Assembly (NCBI GenBank): GCA_033398695.1
Contig: CM065806.1
Location: 47,145,001 to 47,209,000 of the forward strand
Direction: 5' to 3'
Length of the DNA stretch: 64,000 nucleotides
DNA from: Orobanche coerulescens
Taxonomy: Eukaryota; Streptophyta; Magnoliopsida; Lamiales; Orobanchaceae
Under the pieces are notes generated by a model, which worked only from the letters and a program-made list of their open reading frames with translations, ran no database searches and was not told the DNA's origin. This document shows, piece after piece, positions 33,521 to 45,705 of this stretch. Position 1 is the first letter of the stretch, and every line of letters starts with the position of its first letter. The translations under genes and the position numbers were made by a program.

Positions 33521-33829
33521 AGGCAAAGCGGACAACTTGGTCACCAAGCCGGAACCAAGGACGGAAAGGACCGAGGGCGCGAGCGCCGGCAACACGAGAG
33601 AACTCCTCCCAATCCGGCCGCTGAATTGAGCATGAGCCGAATACTCGATGATTCGGTCCCACCGATCAACTCGCGGCCGGTCAACATGCTCGAGCGGAGG
33701 TGGAAACCTGGGGTCTTTCCCGGTTTCCACCATGTCGAACAGAAACGAAAAGCCGAGCCGAGGGCATTCGCCGGGGTCCACGTCGTTGTACCCCGAACCG
33801 ACCATCTCTAGAGACGCGCTCATCACCTT

Positions 33830-36800
33830 TTCCAACAAGGACAGGAAGGAGTGCAATGTCCCAAGGAGGATGCACTAGTGATCTCCGCTTGCATCCTTGG
33901 GAAGACGGCCGATCGCGTGTTGGTCGACAATGGGAGTTTTTGCAACATCATATTCAAATCCGCCCTAGACCAACTCGGCAACCCGATCAAATTCATCAAG
34001 CCTTTCGACACCGTACTTCAAGGGTTCGGCGACAATACGATCCAAGCCTACGGAGGATCGGGCTCTCCGTCGAGCTAGTATGCTTTTATGATCCCAAGGT
34101 TAGGATTACTAGAACCTAAGCTTTGTAATCATAGATAGGCCCAAAGATCTATAATGGGTTCCTAGGTCGCCTTTTAGAAACCTTTGAGGCGGTCGCCTCA
34201 TCTTTCTTTTATCGTATCAAATTCCCCACGGCGATGGGACGGTCTGATCAGAAAAGGAGATCAACTAATGGCAAAGAGATGTTTGAGTTACTCCTATGTT
34301 GTTAATTCCTTCAATACTTCCCGTCAGTATGTAACATTGAAGCGACCGACGATCAACCCATGGAGATCGACGAGCCCGAGGCTTCGTACCAACCCGACTC
34401 GGGGACGCCATCTCTCATCGATCGGCAGACGACATCGAGCCAAGGATCGGTTTCGAGCCAAGTCTCGACATCGATCCAAGGACCGAGTCCGGAGATCGTA
34501 CCAAACGAGAGGCGACTGCCTCGCCAAGAGTTAGAAAGCATTACGATGGATCCGATCATCGAGCGGGAGGTACAGATCGGCGCGAGCATCGACCGCGAAT
34601 TAAAGGGAGATCGATCAACTTGCTACGTAAGAACATCGGTGTCTTTGCCTGGTCGCATCAAGATATGGTGGGCATAAGTCCCGAACACGCCGCCATTATC
34701 CGAAGATCGACCGGACAATGAAACCTGTTCACGAAGCGTAGGAAGTTCGGTCCCGAGAAATACGCAGCGCTCGACATAGAAGTCCGTGGTTACTCGGCAA
34801 CAAATCGATCGGAGTAGCAATCGACGAACCACGGTGGGTCGCCAACGCGGTGCTCGCCAAAAAGCCGATCGCTCCTCGGAGATTATGCATAGACTTCACC
34901 GACCTCAACGCGGCATGTCCAAAAGATCACTTCCCAATGCCTCATATCGATCATCCGGTCAATAGCACGGCAGGTTGCGAAATAATGTCGTTTATGGATG
35001 CCTTCGCGGATATCATCAAATCCCAATGGCAGAGGAAGACATAAAACACACATCTTTCCACACGTAAAAGACATATACTTTTGGGTCGAATGCCGTTCGC
35101 TTGAAAACGCAGGGGCGACCTACCAACATTAGTCAACAGGATGTTCGCCGATCAGATCGGCAAGACCATGGAGGTCTACATTGACGATATCGTGGTCAAA
35201 AGCCTCAAGAAGGAAGATCACCTCAACGACCTTGCCGAGACGTTCGCCATCCTTGAGAAGTTTAACATGAAGTCGAACCCCAAGAAATGCAACTTCGGGT
35301 GGGCTCCGGGAAGTTCTTGGGGCACATAGTGAGCCAAAGGGGGATCGAGGCGAACCCCGCCAAGATACGAGCGATCCTTGACATGCAGAACCGCTAAACA
35401 TCAAACAGTGCAACGCCTCACAGTGTCTAGCCGCCCTCAACCGCTTCATATCACGGCTCGGCGATAAAGCAAGCCTTTCTTCGCGACCATCAAGAACAAG
35501 AAGTTCGCATGGACGAAAGAAAGCGAGATAGCATTCGCCAAAATAAAGGAATATCTATCCAACCCCGGATCCTCGGCAAAGCCGATCCGGTGAAAAATTA
35601 TTCCTTTACTTAGCGGCCTCGAGGTCGACCGAGTGCCGCTCTGCACGAGCAGAGGGCAAGCCCACTTGCCGATCTACTATGTTAGCCAGCGCCCACGACG
35701 CCTAGACACGTTACACACCATTGGAGAAGATCGCCTATGCCCTTGTCATGAGTGTACGAAACCGAGAGCTTATTTCTTCGATGAGGAGGTGGTGGTCGTA
35801 ACCACTCTACCTCTAAGACAAGTCTGCACCGACCGGACACCAACGGGCGACTCCTCAAGTGGTCGCCGGAGATCGCACAATACGGTATCACTTACGCTCC
35901 TCGCACGGCGATCAAAGGCCAAGCTCGCGGACTTCGTGGTGGAATTAACGTTCCTCGCACCACCCAGTCGGCCGACTCCGCCCGAAATTATACGTGGATG
36001 GCTCGGCGACCAATGCGAGAGCAAAGGTGGATTGTCCTCATTAGCCTGACGGTCGAGTTTCACAAATGCCGTGCGTTTCGGTTTCGTGCGACCAACAATG
36101 AAGCCGAATACGAAGCCCCGGTAGGCGGGCTTGATCTAGCCCTCGCCCTAGATGTTCGACGCCTACATATCTACATGGACTCCCTTTTGGTCGTGAACCA
36201 AGTCAAGGGGAATATGAGGCACGCGGCGAATGATGGTCAAATACCAAGAGCCGGTCGCCGAAATGTGCACAAAATTTGAAGAAGTACTAATCGAGCAAGT
36301 CCCGAGAGAGCACAACTCCCGTGCCGATGCACTTTCCAAACTAGCATCATCGGATGGGGCACCACTTCTCCAACATCCAAATCACAAAGTCGGCAAGGCC
36401 GGCGATCGACAGAATTTGGTTACCACGGTCGCCATCGCCAAGAGAATTGGATGACTCCATTCATCAAATACTTAAAAGACGGAACGGTCCCCGACGGCCG
36501 TGTTAAAGCTCGCCAACTCCAGCCTTCGTGCGACTGGGTATACCCTATCGACGATCGGCTTTACAAGCGAGCTTTCAGCCTTCCTCCTCAAGTGTATTAC
36601 AGGAGGAAGGTCGGCTCATTTTAGCTGAAATCCATGACGGGATTTGTGGGAACCACGCGGCGGCGAGCCCTCCTCCATAAGACGACAAGACAAGGATTTT
36701 TCTGGCCATCACTTCGGAAAGATGCGATCGCTTATGCGATCTTGTCATAGATGTCGATAATGGGCCCCAACATAAAACTATCACCCGAATGACTCACCTC

Positions 36801-37400
36801 CATGTATGACCCTTGGCCATTTGCGCAATGGGGCATCGACCTTATAGGTCCCTTGCCGACGGCTCAGGGGTGTAAGTTCGCCATCGTTGGGTCGATTATT
36901 TCACCAAATGGGCCGAGGCCGAACCGCTCAACAAGATCGGCCAAGAACAAGTGATCAAGTTTATATGGAAAAACATAATATGCCGATTCGGTTTGCCCTG
37001 TGCCATCATCTCCGACAACGGAAACAGCTTGACGGCTTAGAAGTCATGCAATCAGTGAAAAGTGGGGAGTCAAAAGGTTATTCTCGGCGCCCTATCACCC
37101 TCGGATTTAACGGGCGTGTAGAGGCGGTGAATAAGATCCTCAAACACACGATCAAAGCACGACTCGAATCCGTGCAAGGAAGATGGGCGAGCGAGCTCCC
37201 AGACGCTTTATGGTCCTACCGAACGACGACCCGCAATTCAACCGGCGAAACCCCGTCGCCTTACCTTCTAATGAAGCGGTGATTCCTTCGAGATCGCCGT
37301 CCTCACCATCGAACCGAACAGAGATGACGACCGACAACGATGTAGCCCGGCGAATCGACCTAGACATGCTTGAAGAAAGACGGTGACCTTAAAATGAAGA
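33830..37400 (+). pseudogene. Tat-D pol: protease, RT, RNase H, extra RNase H, integrase; many frameshifts
   Basis: Domains in order: protease with ADRVLVDNGSFCNIIF (33908-33955); RT with PRRLCIDFTDLNAACPKD (about 34876-34930), FMDAF, then YIDDIVVKS (catalytic, 35178-35205); RNase H with KKFAWTKESEIAFAKI (about 35490-35545); a second RNase H with LYVDGSA, ATNNEAEYEA and DSLLVVNQVKG (35990-36215), the extra domain typical of Tat; integrase with WPFAQWGIDLIGPLP, VDYFTKWAEAEPL, FGLPCAIISDNG (D, D) and NGRVEAVNKILKHTIKARL (E). The domains change frame repeatedly and no long ORF remains. Breaks are often 1-4 base indels. Confidence 0.88.
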
Positions 37401-38620
37401 ACACAATCCACAAAAGGAGAGCCGAGAAGTTCTTCAATTCAAAGGTCGAGAGAGAAGATTTCAAGTGGCGATCTCGCCCTCAAGAAAATCCAAACCCATA
37501 CAGCGTCTTTGGTCCAAATCGGGAAGGACCTTTGAGTATCCAGATGGTTAACTAAAGGAGCCTACGAATCGAACATCCCGATTGTGATACTGACCAATAC
37601 CCCTGGAACGCCGTGCATCTGAAAAAATACTATCAGTGAAAAATTTGTATTCGATCTCAATGATGTACAAGGAATATAATGAGATTTTTGGTTATCCCAT
37701 CTGTTATAGCGATCGCCCCACCAGGAATCGCATATCACCGACGATCGCTGATCACGACGATCCTAGGTAAAATTATTGCAGCCATGGTCCTGGAGGTCGA
37801 TGGAACCAACAGCTTCGCCCATGCAAGGTTCCTTTGGGCTAAGATCGTCCGCCCTTCGTTTAAATACGAGGTCGACGTAGCCGAAGGACCCTCCAAAATA
37901 GTCAGTAGGCGCGATCGCACGTTCTCAAGGTACATCATCTAACATGGTGAACCCGAACAATGCGACGTGCCGTTACCCCCTGCCTCAACGACACCGTCGA
38001 GGATCGCCATCTTCATGGCGGGCCGAGGTGGAAGCAGAGCCGACAAGCCGCGACGTGGTGTCGAATAAGCCGACAACACTCCGCGCAAGGACTCCTCCAG
38101 ATCGAGATCGCCCGCCTTCCGTTTTAACACAAGGCAGGCGTAGCCTAACGGAGGACCCTCACAAAAAGTGAGTCGCAGGGTACTAAATATCCCGCGCACA
38201 CGAAGACACGATTGGGGAGATCGGTCCATCGAACACCGCAACCACACATGACTCTTCAGAATCGGCGAAATGAAGATAGCTCGCCAGACAGGACTAGTCT
38301 TTGTTCCCTTACTTACAATAAGTGAACAAAAACAAGGGCGAGGATAGCCGAGCTACTCTCAAATACGATCGAACAAAGAGAAACCATATTCGATCGGCTT
38401 CGCCAAAAACATGCAGGGCGATCGAGATCGTCCGACGAAAATTACAAGTAAGAATTCCGATTCAAAACATGTCAATACTTTCAACACTCAGACAATCGGC
38501 CGGACGAACAAAAAATCGAAAGCAAATATACGCGTACTCAAAAAAAAAAAAAAATTGCACACTAATAGTCAAAGGCGATCGCATATAATGCATTACGCGG
38601 AATGAGAAAAGGAGTATTTT
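37401..38620 (+). other. Tat-D 3' non-coding region after pol
   Basis: No gene seen. 37885-38300 is repeated at 41905-42330 in the short second unit. Rich in GCGATCG words. Confidence 0.6.
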
Positions 38621-38869
38621 ATTCATAAACACAAGCTTCATACATTTCAAGGCCTGAAGGCATTACAACAAAAAAGTACAAGTTACAGAGGAAAAACAAA
38701 AAGCCTCTCAAAGTCCCGCTTGGTCTCGCCCTCGGGTCGCGGATCGGCTTAGGCATCGGCCTCGGATGAATGAGTTTGCCGTATACCAACTCAAGTCAAT
38801 CCCGAGGTCGACCAAGTCAAGGATCGGCAGAGAGAATTCGGATGCAGAGGATGCTTGGAGACATAGGAT

Positions 38870-40924
38870 CTCAAGCTTTCCATCGGAGGACCGGTCTCGA
38901 CCCGCCTTTTAGCAACCCGGACAGGTCGGCATAGGCCAAATAGTAAGCGAACTCGCCGACGTGCCCGACGTTAAGGTAGGGATCGACCTCGATCGCCTTC
39001 ACCGCCCTTTCGATCCGCCGCCGTCTTCTCGACCTCCGCCGATTCGGCCGCCTTGGCAACATTCTCGCCCGGCCTTCTCAGCTCTCTCTTCGCCGCCTCG
39101 GCTCACCACCGAGCCGATCCACCGCAGCCTTTCAGCCCGGCCGCCTCCTCTGCGAAGCCTCGAGCTTCGGCGAGTCTCCTTCTCCTTATTACAGGATCGA
39201 TCGGCGGCTTCCTTGGAGCGACTCGGCTCGCTTCAATCGATCCACGTCTGTTTAGCCCGCTTGGCGGTCTCCTCATACTCTTTCTCCATCGGCCAATCCG
39301 GTTCGCATCCTCGATATTTGCTCGGCGGTCTCGAGCTCGCGATGGAGATGAGCGGTGGAGGGTCGCCTCAAAATCCCGAGCACTGGGACGGCCATCGTCG
39401 CCGCTGAAGAGCCAGTGGCGACGGTCGCCGCATGGCATCTCCAGATCGCGACGAGCGATCGCGTCAAGGTCGGTCGCCCAAGCCTTGGGCAGAAGTGATT
39501 GCTCGCGAACGTAAGGTGGACTTCGACAAGACCTTGTGGAGCCTTGCTCGACAGAAATCCAAAGACCATGGGGCGGCGTCCGGTCGGCGAGGCGAACCTG
39601 CAGCGCAAACCAAGGAAATCAAGGAGTTAGCCCATACCGTGCTCTAATGCCTAACTCAAAAACTTTGACCCACTCTACCTATTGACCACTCGGGTCGCGT
39701 CAGAAAAAAGGCTTGCCCTGGGTGTCTCCAGACGGCGATCGCCATCTTCTTCGCCGAGCCGGATGACCGGGTCCGGTGACCGTGGGCTTGGCGCCGAACG
39801 CTCCATCATCGGGATGGCGGAGATAGGAGCCGCAGCGACCGGAGGCTCAAGAATCGATACGCCCGCCTCGAGATCGACGGGGACTCCGACCTCCCTTGCG
39901 GCGTTTGAGCTGCTCTCTCCCGCGACCACCGGCTGGCGACCGGCGCCTCGGCGGGTCTCGTCACGGGCGAGTTGAGACGCTGCCGCAGAACGCGACCACC
40001 GCTTGCCCAAATTAAGGCGACCAAGAACTCCCAAGTCCGACATAGCTATCTCTGGCGGAGGTTCGGCGATTCGGGAAAGTAAGCCTCACAAAGAAAAGGT
40101 GCAAACAAGTTAGATAAAATAAAACAACATCTTGGAGACGATCGTCAAAGAAAGGAAACACCATTTAACCTCATACCTTGAACTTTCAAGTGACGAGGGT
40201 AGCAAAACAAACGAGCCCCCAACCGATGAGCTTCAATACCAAGCGATTGAACGTTAATAAAGGAGTTCGGCAACGCACGAATACGCTCCCAAACGATCAA
40301 GAAATCAAACGGGAGGTCGCTGGTCGCTGGTACGAGAGGTCCTGCAAAAAGAAAACAAAATTAGATCAGTCCAAGACAAGCTCAATCAAAGGGAGAGTTT
40401 AAATCCTTACTCGGATTCCTCTCCCGGAAAATAGTGGGAATCTCCAACTCTTCATTCGGCCCTTCACTCAACGCCGATCGCCATGCCCCGCCGACCCAAC
40501 ACCATTTTGCCAGGTCGCCCCTGGTCTTATTCGGCACGCCAAGAACCACTCTCCCGATTCGGCCCTGGATATGATAACCGCCGATCGTCCCTTTCTGCGC
40601 AGCCAGTTTAAACAGATAATTCATCTCCAGCGCGCTAAGGTGACGAAATAACCGGTGACCGCCGAACAAGGTCAACGTGCAGATGATCTGCAGCCAAGCA
40701 TTCGGCGTCAGTTGAAGAGGCGCCAAATTCCAGGCGATCAGCAAATAGGAGACGGCGAGTGGCAACGGGATTCCCCCCAACGGCAGCACGACGCGTGTCC
40801 CAGCCGCTTGTGAAAGGCCCGCCTTCTTTTCCCGCTGCTCCCGACGCGAAAGAAGGTCGTCCATATTTGAATTCAGATCGGCTGGTCGTCTAAACATCGG
40901 CGATCGCCAACAGTGCCACCTCAC
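38870..40924 (-). pseudogene. Tat-D antisense gene (Transposase_28-like), intron-containing
   Basis: Opposite to gag-pol, exons are readable at 40924-40411, 40341-40177 and from 40084 down to about 39675. They are separated by introns of 69 bp (donor CCGA|GTAAGG, acceptor TTTTTGCAG) and 92 bp (donor TCAAG|GTATGA, acceptor TTTGTGAG). The frame is kept across both. Exon 1 has NLAPLQLTPNAWLQIICTL and GDLAKWCWVGGAW, resembling the 'putative gypsy type transposon' (Transposase_28) domain. Exon 3 is a low-complexity Pro/Ala/Arg-rich linker. A downstream Arg/Glu-rich stretch and VGEFAYYLAYADLSGLL (about 38940) look like the usual C-terminus, but the joining exons are unresolved. The N-terminus is missing: the start at 40924 lies at a deletion joint. 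Confidence 0.7.
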
Positions 40925-40961
40925 CCCGTGTTTTCAACATCAAGGCGAGCTGGGGGGCAAT

Positions 40962-41900
40962 TGTTGTGCGACGATTAACTCGCCGGAATAGGCGATCGGC
41001 GACCTCCCTGAAAAGTCAACCATAGAAGCCAAACTCCGGACGAACACCTAAAGTCCGGCATAATATAGCGATCGTCTTTTGGTAACCTGATCGTCTTTTG
41101 ATACACAGCGATCGTCTTTGTCTAACAGTTCGAGGCGATCGTCTCATGCCACGTGGGGATCCAAAGATCCGTCAAAGTCGTCAAGACCGAATCTCGGACG
41201 ATGGCCCACCCGCGGATCTTCATAGGATACCAACAAAAAGGATCATTGACCCCACTGTCACCTACCGCACCTACCGACAAGGCCGAAAGGTACGGTGGAC
41301 CCCCTCGGACAAATGACTCGCGACGCGTGCTAGCTTCCCATTGGTTCACCCACCGCCTCCAAGCGCAACCTCGGACCTCAAGGGAACAGCCCACGTGACG
41401 GGACGATCGGCCGTTTATTTTAATATAGAAAACGGCGATCGCCCGCGATCGCCCGAGGATCCCAACTACTTAGTCCCCTATAAATAGAGAACTCATCACA
41501 GGCCGAGGGAGATTCTACCACGAATTAAGTGCAAAAATACACACCAAAGAGAGAACAAAAGGCTCTTTTGGCAAGCACTAACATATTCATAGTGACATTC
41601 ACACACATTCATCATCAATTCCAAGCAAGAACTCATGATTCATCCATCTGGTTCTTCCTGATCTACGCGCTCTAAAGCCTAGATAACTAGAAGCTTTTAC
41701 ACTCATTGTATTAGATTCTAACATTAATATTTGTACTGAAGATATTTATTAATAACATCTCGCGAGAGCATTCAAGCCCGGGACTAACAACCCCGGCAAA
41801 TCTTGTGTTATCCATTTTCCCACGGAAGTGTTCTCGCATTTTGTTTGTTACTCGATCGTTCCAGCAATACTATCTCCGGATAATATTTTGGGTAACAACA
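40962..41900 (+). repeat. Tat-D LTR 2 (middle)
   Basis: 939 bp, preceded by the polypurine tract GCTGGGGGGCAAT. It is more diverged from LTRs 1 and 3 than they are from each other, with many 2-4 base deletions. It is followed by ATTGGCGCTAGAGG, the start of a PBS. Confidence 0.95.
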
Positions 41901-43294
41901 ATTGGCGCTAGAGGAAGGACCCTCCAAAATAGTCAGTAGGCGCGATCGCACGTTCTCAAGGTACATCATCTAACATGGTGAACCCGAACAATGCGACGTG
42001 CCGTTACCCCCGTCTCAACGTACACCGTCGAGGATCGCCATCTTCATGGCGGGCCGAGGTGGAAGCAGAGCTGACAAGCCGCGGACGTGGTGTCGAATAA
42101 GCCGACAACACTCCGCGCAAGGACTCCTCCAGACCGAGATCGCCCGCCTTCCGTTTTAACACAAGGCAGGCGTAGCCTAACGGAGGACCCTCACAAAATG
42201 TGAGTCGCAGGGTACTAAATATCCCGCGCACACGAAGACACGATTGGGGAGATCGGTCCATCGAACACCGCAACCACACATGACTCTTCAGAATCGGCGA
42301 AATGAAGATAGCTCGCCAGACAGACTAGTCTTTGTCCAAAGGCACGTGAAGGGAGACGTCTGAGGGGATATGATATTTGGCCCTCCAGCGGCTCAGGTCA
42401 TTCTTGGTCGCCGTACTCCGGATCTGGCCGAGAGTCCACGGAGACGGGACGGCGGCCTGAAAGACCGTCCGATTCACATGTTTGTAAGGGTGAGCGGCGG
42501 AGTAGGCCTCGAAATCGAATTCCGGGCAAGGTCCAGCGATCGTTTCCATCATCTGAGCAAAAGCCACATAGGAGGGGCCGAATCTGCTCTCTCTTCCCGT
42601 GCCTCCCGCACTAGATCGTCTTCATCCACCGCGAACCCCCTGCTCCGCCGTCCTCGCTACCTCGGCCTCGTTGAAAAGTTTTTCGAGTTCTTCGGTGCAA
42701 TCCCGCTCAAATAGCTTCAGTGCCTCCATATCCACTCTAACGGAACCTCCTCCCGCATGAGCAACGCGCGGCTGGAAGAACTTCCGGTCTCGAAGGTTTT
42801 CGATCCTCCCGACATATTGGAAAGTAAAGATAAGGAGGAGGTTAAATTTAATCTTACCTAAAAAGAAGAAGAAGATCGGCACTCAAAGGCTCGAAATTTC
42901 TGCGTAAATTCGGCATGGATGCTAAGGGTGCGTAAAAAGTGAAGGAGAAGAAGCCCCCTTTTATAAATGGGAACGAGGGCCTAAGTGCAAAAAGGAGAAA
43001 CCTCGGGACTGAATCGAACCCACATGGGGACGCATTAAATGCGGCTCGAATCCGCATACGCGTCTTTTCGAGGGCATGCCACCGACAGTCCGACAAACCG
43101 TCGGATTCCCCAACGGCAAAGACGACGCGTGTCGGCCTGGCCAGGAAAGGCCCGCCTTCTTTTCCCGCCGCTCCCGACGCGAAAGAAGGTCGTCCATATT
43201 TGAATTCAGATCGGCTGGTCGTCTAAACATCGGCGATCGCCAACAGTGCCACCTCACCCCGTGTTTTCAACATCAAGGCGAGCTGGGGGGCAAT
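41901..43294 (+). mobile_element. Tat-D second, deleted interior
   Basis: It starts with a PBS stub and jumps directly to sequence homologous to 37885, so gag and pol are gone. 41912-42330 matches the first unit. 42340-43100 holds antisense-gene N-terminus absent from the first unit, and 43120-43294 matches 40790-40961. Confidence 0.9.
42325..42820 (-). pseudogene. Antisense-gene N-terminal part in the second Tat-D unit
   Basis: Minus strand encodes DLSRWRAKYHIPSDVSLHVP (about 42385-42330), the wording that precedes the core in Transposase_28-type proteins. Upstream are METIAGPCPEFDF and an acidic region (ELEKLFNEAEVA). Frames shift at least once near 42600. It supplies the part missing at 40924. 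Confidence 0.65.
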
Positions 43295-44252
43295 TGTTGT
43301 GCGACGATTAACTCGCCAGAATAGGCGATCGGCGACCTCCCTGAAAAGTCAACCATAGAAACCAAACTCCGGACGAACACCTAAAGTCCGGCATAATGTG
43401 GCGATCGTCTTTTGGTAACCAGCGATCGTCTTTTGATACCTGGCGATCGTCTTTGTCTAACGGTTCAGAGGCGATCATCTCATGCCACGTGGGGATCCAG
43501 CATCCGTCAAAGTCGTCGAAGACCGAATCTTGGACGATGGCCCACCCGCGGATCTTCATAGGATACCAACAAAAAGGATCATTGACCCCAGCCTGTCACC
43601 TACCGCACCTACCGACAAGGCCGCCGAAAGGTACGAAGTGGACCCCCCTCGGACAGCGACTCGCGACGCGTGCTGGCTTCCCATTGGTTCACCCAGCTGG
43701 CCTCCAACTGCAACCTCGGACCTCAAGGGAACAGGCCCACGTGACGGGACGATCGGCCGTTTATTTTAATATAGAAAACGGCGATCGCCCGCGATCGCCC
43801 GAGGGATCCCAACTACTTAGTCCCCTATAAATAGAGAACTCACGGCCAGGAAAGGGGATTCGACCACGAATTAAGTGCAAAAATACACACCAAAGAGAGA
43901 ACAAAAGGCTCTTTTGGCAAGCACTAACATATTCATAGTGACATTCACACACATTCATCATCAATTCCAAGCAAGAACTCACAGATTCATCCATCTGGTT
44001 CTTCCGGCAGTCTACGCGCTCTAAAGCCTAGATAACTAGAAGCTTTTACACTCATTGTATTAGATTCTAACATTAATATTTGTACTCGACAGTATATTTA
44101 TTAATAACATCTCGCGAGAGCATTCAAGCCCGGGACTAACAACCCCGGCAAATCTTGTGTTATCCATTTTCCCACGGAAGTGTTCTCGCATTTTGTTTGT
44201 TACTCGATCGTTCCAGCAATACTATCTCCGGATAATATTTTGGGTAACAACA
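43295..44252 (+). repeat. Tat-D LTR 3 (3')
   Basis: 958 bp, nearly the same as LTR 1 over most of its length, including the three 21-bp GCGATCGTC repeats. It is followed by the CTTGT target duplication. Confidence 0.95.
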
Positions 44253-45705
44253 CTTGTATTACCTAATTTCCCTGTTACTACCTATGAGAATATTAATTAC
44301 ATTTAATCACATGTTTTGCATATTTATTCACGTTATGGTTATGCAAATGAAATGTCTAATTATTTTATATTGTAGATAATGTGGTGTGTTGATGTCACAC
44401 GGAAGATCACATTATCGGTGCCTTATAAAATAATATAATAGTTCACAACCTATATAATTATTAGACAAATTATATAAAAAGGTTGTAGTGTATGCTTGAG
44501 AATAGTTGGTCTTGACTATTAGCATACATTAGCGTATTTGCATACGTTTAACTGGATCGAGGTGAGATAGTGTCTTCTGTAATGACTGTAAGAAGAACGT
44601 AAATCTCGGATAATTATTATTTCTTAATTCTAAGTACATAATATTTAATTGTGTATTTATAATAATTATTGCTTTGATTTACCATAGGTGAGAGTCAAAA
44701 TGATCGACTCAATAAGCCTCGTATCTTGCGCAATAATATTGTTTATACGACAATTATTATTATTACTAGAAATCGTGTCCCGACTCGTGCGGGTTGATGA
44801 TGTCCCCTTGAGGAGCTCGATAATGATTATTATATTAAACCCTTCAGGTGGATTTAATTCCGATATAATAATAAGGTTCGAGTGGTACTACTCTTGGATA
44901 AGATATTAATTAATTAAAGCTGTCAGTAGCTTATAATTAATTAATGGACATTCGATATCTTAAACACGGGAAATAATATATTTAATGAGGAGCCCAATTT
45001 CGTAATTTGGGATTTTGGTAGGAAGTGCAATATCAACTTTTTAGTGGACTAAGTTGATATTAATAGATTCATTATATTAGGAAGAGTTCTAATAAGGTAA
45101 GATGAATTTATTGGGAGTCCTTCCACAATCCTCCTTAAGATCCTAGTAGTAGTCCAAGAGCCTATATATAGGACTTATGGGTGTTGGCCGATTTTATCAT
45201 TATTCATACACAAGGAATTTCGATTTTTTCTTCTAAGTGTTTAATTGTGGATCTTGACTTGTGTCTTTGATTCCACAATTGAGAGAACACTTTAATTCTT
45301 GCTACATATCGGAATTACTTGAAGAAAAGAAAATCGAGAATTGTGAGGGATATTATTTCGGCCGATCCATAGAAGTCCAAACAAGATCCGGTAGCTCGTT
45401 ACCCACACAACGTCCGGTTCAAGGCGGATCATACTCTAGAAGATCTAAAGGTAGAAATACAAGGTGATCAAGACGGAAGTAACCAATACTCTTCAAAAGG
45501 TAATATCCTATGATCTTGTATCTAGATTAGGATATTTTAATAATCAACATATTTAATTAATAAATAATAAATAATATTTAAATTGCTTATTAGTCTTAGT
45601 AATTAATTAATTAGCATGCCTAAATAAATCTCATGCTCGTAGATGCGTAAAACGCGATTATCATATTTCCCAAACTTCGCTTCCGCTGCGTTTTACTTTC
45701 CAACA
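44253..45705 (+). repeat. Copia-C 5' LTR, right piece
   Basis: Resumes the LTR after Tat-D and ends TTTCCAACA at 45705. From 44607 on it matches 60235-61334. The TATA box is CTATATATAGG at about 45161-45171. Confidence 0.93.

Larger units (their letters stand above)
30910..44252 (+). mobile_element. Tat-D: Tat-like Ty3/gypsy element with three LTRs
   Basis: Three LTRs (30910-31858, 40962-41900, 43295-44252) begin TGTTGTGCGACG and end GGGTAACAACA. The whole block is flanked by a single CTTGT target duplication (30905-30909, 44253-44257), so it lies within one insertion site. The first interior (9.1 kb) has gag-pol with an additional RNase H and an antisense gene. The second interior (1.4 kb) keeps only 3' parts. 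The gag type, RT wording and extra RNase H place it in the Tat group. Confidence 0.94.

Noticed and set aside
39053..39514. Plus-strand ORFs of about 150 codons opposite the Tat-D antisense gene
   Set aside because: GC-rich shadow frames. The minus strand has spliced, in-phase coding structure instead.
45261..45467. A 68-codon ORF conserved in both Copia-C LTRs (also 60890-61096)
   Set aside because: Conservation is explained by LTR duplication. There is no ATG start and no known motif.
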